A stretch of 64,000 bases of DNA from Cryptomeria japonica (Eukaryota; Streptophyta; Pinopsida; Cupressales; Cupressaceae). Of this stretch, positions 10,596 through 21,935 are shown piece by piece (the first letter of the stretch is position 1; each line of letters opens with the position of its first letter). The DNA lies in assembly GCF_030272615.1 (NCBI RefSeq), contig NC_081408.1, positions 622,720,476 to 622,784,475 of the forward strand, read 5' to 3'. A program made the translations under genes and the position numbers. The notes below the pieces were generated by a model. That model searched no databases, was not told the origin of the DNA, and saw only the letters and a program-made list of their open reading frames with translations.

Positions 10596-12017
10596 TGTAT
10601 GCGGGAAAAGCGAGTCGATAGAACTCAATATGCGAAAAACGGAGCTCTATGGAGCCTTGCTCACACACACACAAGACTTCTTGGTGCAAGCTATAGAGTA
10701 ATGAAGTATCACTCAGCTTCCCAAGGTGGGTCCCATGGTTCTCTATCTTACACGGTCCCTCAAACCAATGTTTTTGCTCTCAGATCACTGAGCAAAATGG
10801 GTTAGGGATGGTAAATGCAAGAACGAGGGCTGCTTTTTGTTGATTTAATATGAGATGCCTCCTAAGCTATGCATGATTCTAGAAATGCAATAAACTAACT
10901 ATAAGATGACAAGGTTAGTAAACAAACTATCCTAGCATACTATATTAGTTAATGATTTAGCTAATGATAATAGAAATACTCTAAAAATGTATATTAGATT
11001 AATTTCTATTTTAAAGAGAGGCTAAATGATGAGCATATATGAAATGAAAGCTTGAATGTATTTGAGCATAAGTATGATACTACAAACTTGGATTCATCTT
11101 TTTAAAATGGAGGAATGAGAGCTCTATTTATAGCAAAAACAGGGCAATGGATGGTCAGGATTGAAAGAGTTGATCAAGGGTTGAGTTTGAAAGTTGGGGA
11201 TCCATGTTGAAATGGTGACAAGTGTCAACTTAGGGTTGGGTTGAGAGAAGGGGTTGGAGGCATTAAATGCCTGAAAAGACCTTATGGTTATCTAGAGATA
11301 AGGGTTAAGCTTAAGTTAGGCTTACCCTAATGGATTAAGAATTAATCCAAGGATAAACCCTTGTGCAAATGATTAAGAGATAATCATGGTCAAAGCATTA
11401 AAGGCTTGATGAGACCCTTGGGTTGGATGAAGGTTAAGTTAGGCAAAAAGTCTCTAACCATGTAAGAGGGTTGAGTTAACCATTAATGGTTTGGGAGACT
11501 TTGGGGATATTAAGTGGTTGAAGACTTGAAGCCTTTAATGGTTATCAAAGACTTTAAGGTTTTGAGAAGTGACTTCCCTTTGCTTAGGGATGTGTCAAAG
11601 TTTAGAAGATGGGTTAGGCTAATTAGAAGCGATTAGAAGAGTCTAGAAGGGATTAGAAATAGGTTTAGGAAGCAAGTGGGAAATGTAGGAGAATGCAAGT
11701 GGATGGAGGGATAATAGGATTTAATTGAAATAAAGTTAATTTAATTCAATTTGGTTGCAATTTGGGGAAATTAAATAAATTAGATTTATTCAGTTTAGGA
11801 TAACTATTTAATTAAATTTGAATTTAATTAAAAGTGGATAGGGGGAATTTAATTGAATAAAATGATTTATTCATTAAATGGGTATAGTGAATTTAATTGA
11901 GTAATTTACTTAATTAAATAGAGGAATGCGGGTAATTTAATTAAATTGGATTTAATTAAATAGAGAAATGAACATAAAATATTCATTTAGGAATATGGTC
12001 ATTTTTATACGTCTACA
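10596..12017 (-). repeat. 5' LTR of gypsy-1
   Basis: On the minus strand it runs from TGTAGACGTATAAAAATGAC to GCATACA, with TG..CA ends, and abuts the PBS. A TATA-like GCTATAAATAGAGC lies at 11121-11134. The outer half (11700-12000) is rich in TTAATTTAATT. The partner LTR is outside the window, so the outer boundary rests on the TG end alone. Length is 1,422 bp. Confidence 0.7.
11124..11133 (-). promoter_or_regulatory. TATA box in gypsy-1 LTR
   Basis: The minus strand reads CTATAAATAG, a strong plant TATA box, about 530 bases from the inner LTR end. It is the likely core promoter for the element's transcript. Confidence 0.5.
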
Positions 12018-12936
12018 CCAATAATCTTATTTTCATATATTACATACAATAAGATCAAATAATTACAAATCTATCTCACCCAATAAGAAATGAGCACAAA
12101 TCCAAAAGAAAGGGTACTTCATAGTCTCACATAATATGAGTAGTATTCTAATAATAACGAATTAGAAACAATCTCTAAGTGAAGAAGATGACCATTCTAA
12201 TCCTTAGTGTAAGAATGGCTTTCCATACCATGTCAAATTGTGGGTAATAAATGACATTAAACAACCTTTAGATACATGCATCTTGTGTGTGATCTTGATG
12301 TCTATCATAAGTTTCACTGAAACCAAGGAAAACACTAGACTTTTTCATCTTGATCTTGATGTTAGTTGAATGCTTTTCTTTTGTGGGCTACTTGCAGAGC
12401 AGATCCCTTTTCTGGAAACTAGTATTTGTGTTATGTTTTCAATATTTTCTTAAGAATAGTATTGTCACAATAGTCCTCCTTTTGTCTATATGCTTCCTAT
12501 TGGCTTTAAGTCATAGTTTCCCTGCATACTTTCCTTTCTCTCTCACTCATGCTTACTATAAATAGGTAATGAGAATCAAGCAGTATATCATTTACTTAGT
12601 ATGTGTCCCATTTTAACTATGTGTCATTTGACAACCATGGCCTACACTTATAGAAAAAGTAAATGTTGTTGCAAGTTCAAGAAGTACACCATTAAAACAA
12701 AAAAATTTCATACCAAGTTGCAGAATGTAGGTGACATTCGAGGGAGATCAGATTCCTCACAAAATTCTATATAACTACTGGTGTTTGTAATGTTCACAAC
12801 ATAACAGTTTGCATTAGCCATCGCTTTAAAATAGCCAAGATAATTATAAGCTTTTATTCTTAGATCTGTTTGAAATGACAACAAAGCTTCTCATGCCTTC
12901 ACTATTGGGTGCTAGATGAGTTTTCTTTTCATACTT
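12018..12936. other. Unassigned flank between gypsy-1 and copia-1
   Basis: About 0.9 kb of AT-rich sequence. No gene, LTR or coding motif was recognised. It holds ATGCCTTCACTATT at 12893-12906, which recurs at 29130-29143 on the other side of copia-1. Confidence 0.4.
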
Positions 12937-12941
12937 CTCTT

Positions 12942-14390
12942 TGATGGTATGATGAAAGAATAAGTATCCGGTAGAATACTGAGAGGGGGGGGGGTGGGTG
13001 AATCAGTATATTGAAAAACTGATACAAATTCCCAAACTTAAATTCAAACTCACAAAGTAAACTTTCACTTATCAAGATCAATACTCAACATTAACCAACA
13101 TCAACTGGTTTGACTGTTATGACAACTTAACAGTAAACAACTTCAATCTTGTAAACATAAAAAATGATTAATCATATGCCAACATATTCATCTCTCAATG
13201 CTTCCAAAAATCATGCCTTATCAGAATAGTTAAGTAGTTAATCAAATCAACAAATAAGATCATAACCACAAAAACGTTCACCACTTGACACAAATATTTA
13301 TACATGGATAACCCAAATAGGTAAAAACCACGGTGAGATGAGACTCACAAGGATAGGTATCTGAACTCTTCTGAAGTTCATCCTGTTAGGAGCCAAGCTT
13401 GTTAAAGATTTTGCAATAAGTCTTGTTAAGAACTAATTCTGGTTAGGAATCACCCGGTTAGGGGATTTACAAATATTCCTTGATGAAAAGAACAATACCC
13501 TGTTAGGAGTAGCCTCGCTGGAGGATTTGAGAATCCAAACTAATGGACCACCTTGTTAGAGGATTTAGAAAGTAACCAAGCTTGTTAGAGCTTACTCGGT
13601 TAGGGGATTTCAATTTTTACTATAATTGTTAGAAAATGACAGGTTTTCTTGATCTGTTTGAATAGCACTACATCTATCTGATCAGATCCTTCTTAAGCTT
13701 CAATCTGCCTTTACTCAAATTGTAGATCCATCCACCTGTTAGGCAACCACACACTCAACTGGTTTCTACCAATCTTGTTAACTTTGCCAACACTTAACAA
13801 AACAATATCATCAACCTTAAATACAAATAAACTAGGTCGGTAACACAACAAAAACGTAATTCTCATCATCGAGATTACAAACAAGTCGGTACAATCTTGA
13901 CCATTAGAAATCATAACAATCTATTCACATTCTTCAAGAAAATTCCAACCGCTCCATGATCACCACTTCATTGAACTTTGTAACTCATCACGCGCTATGC
14001 ATTATATGCAATCCACTTGCTCCTTTCCAAGATAACAAACGCGCCAAATCAATTTGAACTAATCCTCATTCAATGATCACACGTGTCTCCATCATTACTG
14101 CTCAACATTAGATCTTAAACCAGCAAACTTGATCGGTTAGGGTTTTAACAGAAAATAACTGGTAGGGTTTACCAGTTACATAAGATAGAAAGGTTTAACC
14201 CTTTACACCGATTCAACTTACAAACTACCATATACCGGTTTACAACATCTTCCTTAAAGTTTATCATACCGGTTGCAAGACAATAGCAATAACAACAATA
14301 ACATTAGCAATATCATGAATATCATTCATCGGTTCAATTGACATCAATGACAACATATCATTAATGCAATCTATATGCAAAATGCCAATA
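12942..14390 (-). repeat. 3' LTR of copia-1
   Basis: Matches 18485-18887 joined to 28037-29085 from TGATGGTATGATG to CAAAATGCCAAYA. The final CA has become TA. Length 1,449 bp, against 1,452 for the rejoined partner. On the minus strand the R/U5 part carries the motif GATTCACCCCCC..CTCTCAGT shared with the other copia LTRs here. Across 13340-13375 it shows the unbroken target site GTGAGATGAGACTC that the gypsy insertion duplicated in its partner. Confidence 0.93.
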
Positions 14391-14412
14391 ATCTCCCCCT
14401 TTGGCATTGATG
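14391..14412 (-). promoter_or_regulatory. Polypurine tract of copia-1
   Basis: On the minus strand: TGCCAAAGGGGGAGAT directly before the LTR start. Polypurine tracts of this form prime plus-strand cDNA synthesis in plant copia elements. The neighbouring bases (TTGCCATCAATGCC) are identical to those of the pol-less element at 62525. Confidence 0.85.
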
Positions 14413-14723
14413 GCAATACAAATATCAACGCCTCTGATTGCTGTTGTGATTAGTGAATAGGAATCCTAGTTTACATTACCAAGTATTCACCATGCTTTGT
14501 CTATCTTCAGTCCGTCACTAGTTTACCTAATCAGACACATAATTCTTCTCCCCCTTTGACAACAATGCCAAATTGAAAGTAAAACATGTAATTCAAAATT
14601 CTTACTGTGCATCAATATACTACAACTTGATGCTCCCCCTGTGGAATACATCCACTTCCAAAAACAATCAATCCATGTAAGATTCTGCAAGTAATTAAGG
14701 GACTGATGCAATCAACATCATGC

Positions 14724-15455
14724 TCAACTGACTTCATGAAGAGGGACAACCCCCAACTGACTTTTAAGATAATCAAAAGTGGTCTTAGGCAGAGGTTTGG
14801 TAAAGATATCTGCAAGCTACTCCTGGGTAGAAACATGCTCTAAGATAACATCTCCACTTTGAACTTTTTCCCTCAAAAAGTGATACTTCAATTCAATGTT
14901 TTTAGTCCTTGCGTGCAAAACAAGATTCTTAGAAATATTTATTGCACTTGTATTATCACACAAAATCTTTATAGGTTCTGAGATCTTCATCTTAAAACCT
15001 TCCAAAATGTGCCTCATCCAAATAGCTTGTGTGCAATTCATGTAAGCTACCACATACTCAGCTTCAATAGTAGATTGTGAAGTACAACTCTGCTTCTTAA
15101 TACTCCATGAAACTAGCCTTCCTCCTAGAAAGAATTCTCCACTGGTAGTACTCTTCCGGTCATCAATATTTCCTGCCCAATCAACATCAGTGTATGTCTT
15201 CAAATCAAAATTGCCTCCATATGGATACCATAACCCTTAGTCAGCTGTACCTTTTAGATATCTAAAAATTATCTTGGTTGCTATCAGATGTGCTTTCTTT
15301 GGATTTGTCTAAAATCTAGCAACTATACCAACTGCATGGTCAATATCCAATCGACTGTGAACAACATAGTGTAATTTTCCAATCATTGACCTGTATTCCT
15401 TTTCATCTATAGACCTAGATGCATCTTCCTTATCTGTCAATGCATAACTATCAGT
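14724..15455 (-). pseudogene. RNase H of copia-1
   Basis: RNase H of the copia polyprotein, degrading RNA in the RNA:DNA hybrid. Motifs are YRSMIGKLHYV, DVDWAGNIDDRKSTTSGEFF (first Asp), STIEAEYVVAYM (Glu), ILCDNTSAINISKN (Asp), HARTKNIELKYHFLRE, and the tail ADIFTKPLP. It ends at a TGA at 14724-14726. Stops occur near 15312, 15239 and 14817 without any frame change. It follows RT in frame, but the polymerase half of RT between them is missing. Confidence 0.9.
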
Positions 15456-16124
15456 CTACTCTATATAAACCTCTTCTTCCAATATCCCATTCAAAAATAT
15501 AGACTTAACATCCATTTGGTATACCTTGAACTTCTTATGAGCTGCAAATGCAAGTAATGTTCTAACTCCTTCCAGTTTTTCTACTGGTGCAAAAGTTTCT
15601 CCATAATCTTCTCCTTCTTCTTGCACATAACCCTTGCAAACTAATCTTGCCTTATTGTGAACTACAACACCATCTTCATTTAACTTGTTTCTAAACACCC
15701 ATTTAGTACCTATAACATTCTTGTTTACCGGTCGGGGTACCAGGGTCCAAGTGTTGTTCTTATCAATTTGATCCAATTCCTCCTCCATTTCTTTCACCCA
15801 ATGATCATCACCAAATGCCTCCTTAGCACTTCTTGGTTCAATGGTGGAGATCATGCAAGAGTTCTCTCTAATTTTCCTTCTAGTTAGTACTCCAACATCC
15901 TTATCCCCAATAATCTTCCCAGGACTGTGATTCAATCTCACATATCTAGGAATAACATGATCATTCTCATCAGGTTCAGCTTCTTCATTGTCTTCTTTCT
16001 CTGAATTTATTTGTTCCGGTTGAACAAGTACATCAAGATTTGCTTTACCGGTTTATGATTTAACAGTTTCAGGTTCCAAAAGAAAAATGCAAGGATCTTC
16101 ATCCTTTCTCTCTGAACAAGTTCC
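15456..16124 (-). pseudogene. Truncated reverse transcriptase of copia-1, lacking YVDD
   Basis: Contains the N-terminal part of a copia [58 protein letters not shown] and [12 protein letters not shown], ending in EEEVYIE-stop. The next in-frame residues (TDSYALTDKEDA) already belong to the region after RT. The segment with the second catalytic box (the YVDD equivalent, seen as FIDD in copia-2) is therefore absent, roughly 230 codons by comparison with the family. The deletion keeps the frame. Confidence 0.88.
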
Positions 16125-17024
16125 TTATAAAATTTTAGGACATTCATCTACACGAACATCAACACTCTCAACAATTCTCTGTGTTTGGTTGTTGAAGCAT
16201 TTGTAGGCCTTACTCTTGGTGGAATAGCCAAGAAATATGCCTTCATCACTCTTAGATTCAAACTTTCTTATGTAATCACCTCTTTTAATAAAACATTTAC
16301 TACCAAAGATCTTAAAATAGCTAACATCAGGTGATCTTCCATACCAGTACTCATAAGGTTTCTTGTCCTTACCTCTTTTCACCAGAACTCGATTCATTGT
16401 GTAGACCGCTATACTTACAGATTCGCTCCAAAATGTTTTTGCTACATTTCCTTGTATCAACATAGTTCTAGCTGCTTCAACTACTGACTGATTGTTCCCC
16501 TTTGCTATACCATTCTGCCGTGGTGTCCTTGGTGCAGAAAGCTGCCACTTGATACCATTCTCATCACAATACTTAGTGAATTCCTCAGAAATAAATTCAC
16601 CGCCTTGATCTATTCTTAGACATTTTATCTTTTTGCCACTCTCTTTCTCAGCTAAGGCTCTGAATGCCTTGAATTTACGAAAAGCTTCATTCTTATCCTT
16701 CAAGAATGTGACCCACATCATCCTTGAACAATCATCAGTGAAGATCATGAAATATCTATCACCTGAAATGCTTCTAGTTCTTATTGGTCCACATAGATCT
16801 GTATGAACCAAATCTAACAAGTGCTCTGCTGAGAAAGACTTGCTCTTGAAAGTTGAAGAAGTCATATTTCCTAACTGACATTCTTTATAAATTGCATTAA
16901 CCAGTTTGTCTAGCTGAGGTAGACCTCTTACTGTCTTATACTTGCTCACTTTAACAATGTTATCAAAGTTTATATGACAAAATCTCCTATGCCAAAGCCC
17001 ACTATCATCTATTTTTGCAATCAA
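16125..17024 (-). pseudogene. Integrase of copia-1
   Basis: GAG-pre-integrase zinc site LWHRRFCHINFDN with the later CQLGNM, then the integrase core: HTDLCGPI (Asp), IDQGGEF (Asp). The third catalytic residue, Glu in family motifs of type NGVVERKNR, is replaced: NGIAKGNNQ is read here. The C-terminal part shows GSKCFIKRG and DEGIFLGYSTKSKAYKCFN, as usual for copia. In frame with neighbours; stops at about 17070 and 16125. The Glu to Lys change alone should inactivate the enzyme. Confidence 0.9.
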
Positions 17025-17069
17025 ACAGTTGCTAACTTTAGGATTAAGATGAAATAGATTACCTCTGGT

Positions 17070-17560
17070 CTATTTCCCGGTTGCAATCAATTCACCTTTG
17101 TTGTCAAAAATTTTGCACATACCATTTCTAAACTCCAGTGGGTATCCTCTGTCATTAAGTTGTGCCACACTTAGAAGATTGTGCTTTAGGCCTTCAACCC
17201 AATAGACATCGTCAGCACTGCTCTTCCCATTAAGAGAAATAACTCCCTTACCTTTAACTATATAGGGTGACTTATTGCCAAATCTGACAACACCGCCATC
17301 AAATTCCTTCAAGGAAAGAAATTTGCTCCGATCACCGGTCATGTGATGTGAATAACCACTATCAATGATCCAATCATTAGAGTTATCCATCCTGGACACT
17401 AGTGCTTTTTGATTTGACATCTCTTCCTTAATAGCTACAAACACAATATCTTCACTAGCATCATCATCAGATTCTTCATCAGTAATACCACTATCAATAG
17501 CAACAAGACAATCTCTCTTGCCTTTACCCTTATATTTCTTAAATTTGTCTCTCTTGAATT
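17070..17560 (-). pseudogene. Protease of copia-1
   Basis: Copia aspartic protease with WIIDSGYSHHMTGDRSKF (family DSGCSHHM) and then KGKGVISLNGK and GLKHNLLSVAQLNDRGY, the standard link to integrase. The upstream part is acidic. It follows the gag zinc knuckle after an in-frame stop near 17560. Confidence 0.88.
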
Positions 17561-18413
17561 AATTTTCACCATTAGGGCAATTAGCTGCTATATGACCAAT
17601 CTTATTGCAAGAAAAACATTTCAACGGTAACTTACCTCTGTATTTTCTAGTGCCTCTAGGCAGTCATTTTGCCAACAATGCTTCAAGCTCCACTAAATTG
17701 TCTTCATCATTAGCATCTCTACTGGATCTAGATTCATAGCTATGGCCGACATCTCTACTTCTTCTCACAGATGAGTTAGAAACAGAAGCTTTGAATGTAG
17801 ATTCTGAATTTTTTACATTACCATCATAGCCATTTAGTTCAAAAGCAGTAAGTTTTCCAATGATAGAGTCAAGAGTTACCTTTATTTTGTTAATGGATTT
17901 TAGCTCTTGAATAGCTGCAACTCGGATAGCATAGACCAGTAGCAAGGTTCTCAGTACCTTACTGATCACTGTGTCATCTTCCACTTTCCCTCCTGCACTA
18001 TTTATTTCACCAACTATCTCTTTTATCCTTTGACCATACTGCTGGATATTCTCACCTTCAGACATTCTCATGTCATCAAAATTTCCTCTTAAACTCTCCT
18101 CTTTGGCAATCTTAACATGTTCATCACCACTATAAATCTCTTCAAGTTTTTTCCATACTTCATATGCAGTTTCAAGACCATGAACATCTACATATTCAGC
18201 ATCAGACAAGGAACTGATAATAGCCTTTAATGCTTGATGATTCTCTTATTGTTCTTTCTTTCGATCACCAGTCAGAGTTCCAGTAGGTGCAGTATACTTA
18301 GTTTCTATATGATCCCAATACTGACTACCAAGACTCTTAATGTAAATCTTCATTCCGTCACTCCATATCCTATAGTTATCTTTGTTGAACTTCGAACCTT
18401 CTTTCTTCATCAT
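17561..18413 (-). pseudogene. Gag of copia-1
   Basis: Start chosen at the first of two ATGs (18411-18413), some 55 bases after the PBS: MMKKEGSKFNKDNYRIW. The capsid part shows YEVWKKLEEIYSG, IQQYGQRIKEIVGEI and ISKVLRTLL of the UBN2-type gag. The zinc knuckle is CFSCNKIGHIAANC (about 17580-17625). Stops at 18246-18248 (TAA) and about 17664, in frame. About 280 residues, normal for the family. Confidence 0.9.
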
Positions 18414-18470
18414 GATCTACAAGATCTTTTCCTCAAGCTATTGGACTTTATGTTAAAGAGGACCTGAAAT

Positions 18471-18482
18471 GCTCTAATACCA
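18471..18482 (-). promoter_or_regulatory. Primer-binding site of copia-1
   Basis: Minus strand TGGTATTAGAGC, one change from the initiator-methionine tRNA complement TGGTATCAGAGC, two bases inside the LTR end CCATCA. The following leader (GGTCCTCT..CTTGAGGAA) is shared with copia-2 and the pol-less element. Confidence 0.85.
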
Positions 18483-18484
18483 AT

Positions 18485-18887
18485 TGATGGTATGATGAAA
18501 GAATAAGTATCCGGTAGAATACTGAGAGGGGGAGGGGGGGGGGGGTGAATCAGTATACTAAAAAACTGATACAAATTCCCAAACTCAAATTCAAACTCAC
18601 AAAGTAAACTTTCACTTATCAAGATCAATACTCAACATTAACCAACATCAACTGGTTTAACTATTATGATAACTTAACAGTAAACAACTTCAATCTTGTA
18701 ATCATAAAAAATGCTTAATCATATGTCAACATATTCATCTCTTAATGCCTCCAAATATCATGCCTTATCAGAATAGTTAAGTAGTTAATCAAATCAACAA
18801 ATAAGATCATAACCACAATAACATTCACCACTTGACACAAATATTTATACGTGGAAAAACGAAATAGGTAAAAACCAGAGTGAGATG
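18485..18887 (-). repeat. 5' LTR of copia-1, first part (inner)
   Basis: Matches 12942-13344 of the left LTR. It ends at TSD AGATG (18883-18887), where the gypsy element entered. The rest of this LTR resumes at 28037. Confidence 0.93.
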
Positions 18888-19689
18888 TGTAATGTCCCTA
18901 CTAGTTAGAGATCACTGTCCTACAAAACAGATTGTTAGAAAACAATATATATATATATATATAACTGATCTAATTTGCAATTAAACTTAAATTACTTAAT
19001 TAACACTAATCTCAATTCTTATTTAATAAAAAGGATACGAGTGCAGTACTGGGACATGTCCTTAGGCGGTTGTGAAGCTCGCCTTCTTGGAACCCATCTT
19101 GGTTCCAAGCCATACCAGGAAATCGAAGGTTAATTCGATTCCTATCTTGGATGTAACTTCTTACACCCAAGCCATCCAGGAAATCGAAGGTTAATTCAAT
19201 CCTTGTCTTGGATGTAATTTCTTACACCCAAGCCATCCAGGAAATCGAAGGTTAATTCGATTCCTATCTTGGATGTAATTTCTTACACCCAAGCCATACC
19301 AAGGAAGACCATATGGTCAATTCCTTGCCTTGGATGATGCATCTCATCATCCAGGTCTACCAGAGAGGACTGACCAGATCCATCTCTTCTTGGATGAACT
19401 TTGTCAACCAAGCCATAACATATATGCATATAGATGTTCAGTATATACTACCTACCAAGGATTATCATAATCCCTCCATTAGGCTAAGGAAATTTCCTCC
19501 CTATAGCCTCCATCATATAATCGCAGTTTTATATTACATTTTTAAAACTTATTATTATTTTCCATTCCATAATTTACATCTACATTTACATATTCTTTAA
19601 TCCTTTTATTGATCCTAGATCTACATAAATATTCTGCATGGGTACCTATATTTATTGCTACATATATACAAGTAAACATTAGTAATATA

Positions 19690-21261
19690 CGTGTAGACAC
19701 CCAAAAATGGTCAACGCTTGCGAAGTAATACTTTAACATTTGCGCATTGCCTCATTTTAGGTTTTTTGCGTCGCATTAACATTTCTCCTATGTCACGCAC
19801 TTGATTTTTATCATTTGCGAGCATCGAGTCATTCTTCTATATTCTTCAATCATCTCGTCCTCGAATTTGGTCTTGTCGACAACATTATCCAGTCATGATT
19901 TTGATCGATTTTATCTTGTTGCATCAATGAGCGTGCTTATTTGTCATCATTTTGGACATTGTCAATCCTAATTAGGGTTTTGTCCTCTCATCAATCTTAT
20001 CATTTTGGACATCGTCAATCCTAATTAGGGTTTTGTCCTCTTTTCAATCTTGTCATCATGCGATCGATCATTGTCATTGTTCGATCTTGTCATTTTGCGA
20101 TCAATTTGTCATTGATCGTGGTCATTTTCAATCTTGTCATCTTGAAATCTATTTTGTCATCAATCCTTGTCCTCTTGTCAATTTTGTCATTTTGCGATCA
20201 TTTCGCTATCGATCATTGTCTGTCTCAATTATGTCAATTTGGATCAATTTGTCATTGTTCCTCGTCAATTGGCGCATTTGTCAATCAAATCATTTATCAA
20301 TTCAAAATTATGATCAAATCGAATCGGCATTAATTATCTTTTGTCAAGACCTAATTGTCTTTCATCAAGACCTAATTCATCTTCTAGGGTTTTATGATTT
20401 ATTCATAAAACCTAATTTGTCATTTCTTCCTCTAGGTTAAATAATTTATTTATTTATCCTAGGTCTTCGTGTCACAATTAAATGTTCATTTAATTGGCTA
20501 ATTATTTCTTTTTGTGAATTAATTAATAAATGATAAATTATTAATTAATTTACCTAATTTCCTAATTTTCCATCATTTCTAATTTTCCTAATTTCTAATT
20601 TCATTATTTCCTAATTCCTAATTTCCACCTATTTTCTAATTTCCTAATTTTAATTTCCACCTAATTAACTTGTCTTTAGTGCTCCCTATTTTTGTGCTTC
20701 ATGCGTCATACTCTTGACATAGCAAGATGTCATAAGGTCCTAGTTCTCTAACCATTGCATTGGAAATATGTCATAATTCATGACATAGAAGGTTTCATAA
20801 CCTTCCTTTTTCCACTCAATTGTGCCATTTTTGAAATCAATTGCCAAAATATCAATTTCATGCTAATTTGTCTTTTCTCCAATTTTTCTATAAATTGGAT
20901 GATCTTCATCAATCAAGGCTAATAATTAATAATGAGAATAATCCCTATCAGGCTATCGAACTTATGCTTCTAGTACTCTTGAGCTTTTCATCAAAGTCAA
21001 TCTTGCTTTCAATTGTATGTGCACTTGTAGGTGAGATCCACAAATCCATTTGAAGAGGAAAGAAGAACAATGGAGCCGCATGGAAGAAGCATCCAAATTG
21101 TTATCTGGTTTGCATGATATTTGCTTTTGAATGCTTTGTTTTTATGTCTCTATTGAGTGTGCTTAGGATTAGATCATTGCAATGTGTGATTGAGCTAATA
21201 ATGAATAATATGTCCTTTTATATATTGCTTTGATGATTCCTAATTCCGATGCTACAATACG
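19690..21261 (+). mobile_element. Solo LTR (Tat-like) with TSD ATACG
   Basis: LTR body 19692-21256, from TGTAGACACCC to GATGCTACA, 1,565 bp, flanked by ATACG at 19687-19691 and 21257-21261. The empty site is preserved in the partner LTR near 27372 (AGTAATATACATATTTATAA). TGTAGAC is also how the LTRs of gypsy-1 and gypsy-2 begin. A TATA-like CTATAAATT sits at 20888-20896. Solo LTRs arise by recombination between the two LTRs of an element. Confidence 0.93.
19948..20260 (+). repeat. 53-bp tandem duplication and GATC/GTCATT micro-repeats in the solo LTR
   Basis: Two near-identical units start with CATTTTGGACAT at 19948 and 20001, followed by many short GATCATTGTC and TTGTCATTTTG variants up to about 20260. 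Open frames seen there follow from this repetition. Confidence 0.75.
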
Positions 21262-21920
21262 TATTTAGAAATATGCCTTAATATATATATGTGTGTGTGT
21301 GGCACACATGTCCACACACATATATACCTTAAGACTCTTAACATCCATTACCTGTATGCGGATTGCAGCCTGCGGTTGAAGTTTGCATTGTAGCTGTCAT
21401 CTGCAGAAGAGAGCCCATAGTTCTCCTTCACATCCTCACCTCCGTTCCTTTTCTCCCTTTTGTGCTCCACAGAGGCCTTCCCTTATATCCCGTGGAGGGG
21501 GAGGGTCGTGACCCACCACGGGGTCCCTTCCGCAGGAAGGGGCGTGACGGTGGTCGTAGCCTAGGTTGCGACCCCCGTCCCACCACTTCCTGCGGGGGGC
21601 CCACCGTGGTGTCCACCGTTTATTTCAATAGTTATTTTCTTTAATTAATAACACTTTTCTATATTCATTTACATATTAAATATTAACATTTTAAATTAAT
21701 CAATCGCCTTTAAATTAATAATACTTTTAATCATTTGTTTATATTTAACTTTTATAAATGAATGATTTAACATAAATAAATAAATAGATGATTTAACATA
21801 AATAAACGATTTAACATAATAAACGATTTAACATAAATAAATGATTTAACATAAATAAATGATAAATTAACGGTATTATTTAGCAATTTTACATCAGGTG
21901 ATAAATCCAGGTTTATCACA

Positions 21921-21935
21921 GTCCCTCCGTCTCAA
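21921..21935 (-). promoter_or_regulatory. Polypurine tract of the chromovirus
   Basis: Minus strand TTGAGACGGAGGGAC directly before the LTR start TGTGATAAACC. It is purine-rich and in the right place. It overlaps the end of the chromodomain reading frame (stop at about 21932). Confidence 0.75.

Larger units (their letters stand above)
1..12017 (-). mobile_element. Tat-lineage Ty3/gypsy LTR retrotransposon (gypsy-1), partial
   Basis: Reading leftwards from the right end: 5' LTR (10596-12017), PBS, a long leader, gag, protease plus G-patch, reverse transcriptase, archaeal-type RNase H, integrase and a 3' spacer. The 3' LTR would lie beyond position 1. The Tat assignment rests on the second RNase H downstream of RT, the single-knuckle gag with CNYHRNKGHRTNDC, and integrase motifs typical of that clade. 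From about 7121 to 2391 gag, protease and RT stay in one reading frame, broken only by stop codons. Frameshifts occur near 7110, 2390, 1400 and 510. The copy is defective but its order is fully readable. Confidence 0.9.
18888..21920 (-). repeat. 3' LTR of the chromovirus, containing a solo LTR
   Basis: Homologous to 26469-28031 on both sides of the insertion at 19692-21256. Ends are TGTAATGTCCC and GGTTTATCACA. Without the insert and one TSD copy it is 1,463 bp. It includes a tandem of about 65 bp units (ATCCAGGAAATCGAAGGTTAA, 19100-19300) and a GC-rich block at 21480-21610. Confidence 0.93.

Noticed and set aside
12978-12990. Poly-G runs (also near 18530) as polypurine tracts or G-quadruplex promoters
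   Set aside because: They lie in the R/U5 part of copia-1 LTRs in antisense, as a C-run conserved in the family; the true PPT is at 14391.
20033-20440. Overlapping plus-strand ORFs in the solo LTR
   Set aside because: They follow from short GTCATT/GATC repeats lacking stops, not from a gene.
21363-21644. Open frames in the GC-rich block of the chromovirus LTR (also 27491-27796)
   Set aside because: They occur in both LTR copies on both strands because of base composition; no domain, and LTRs of this kind are not expected to code.
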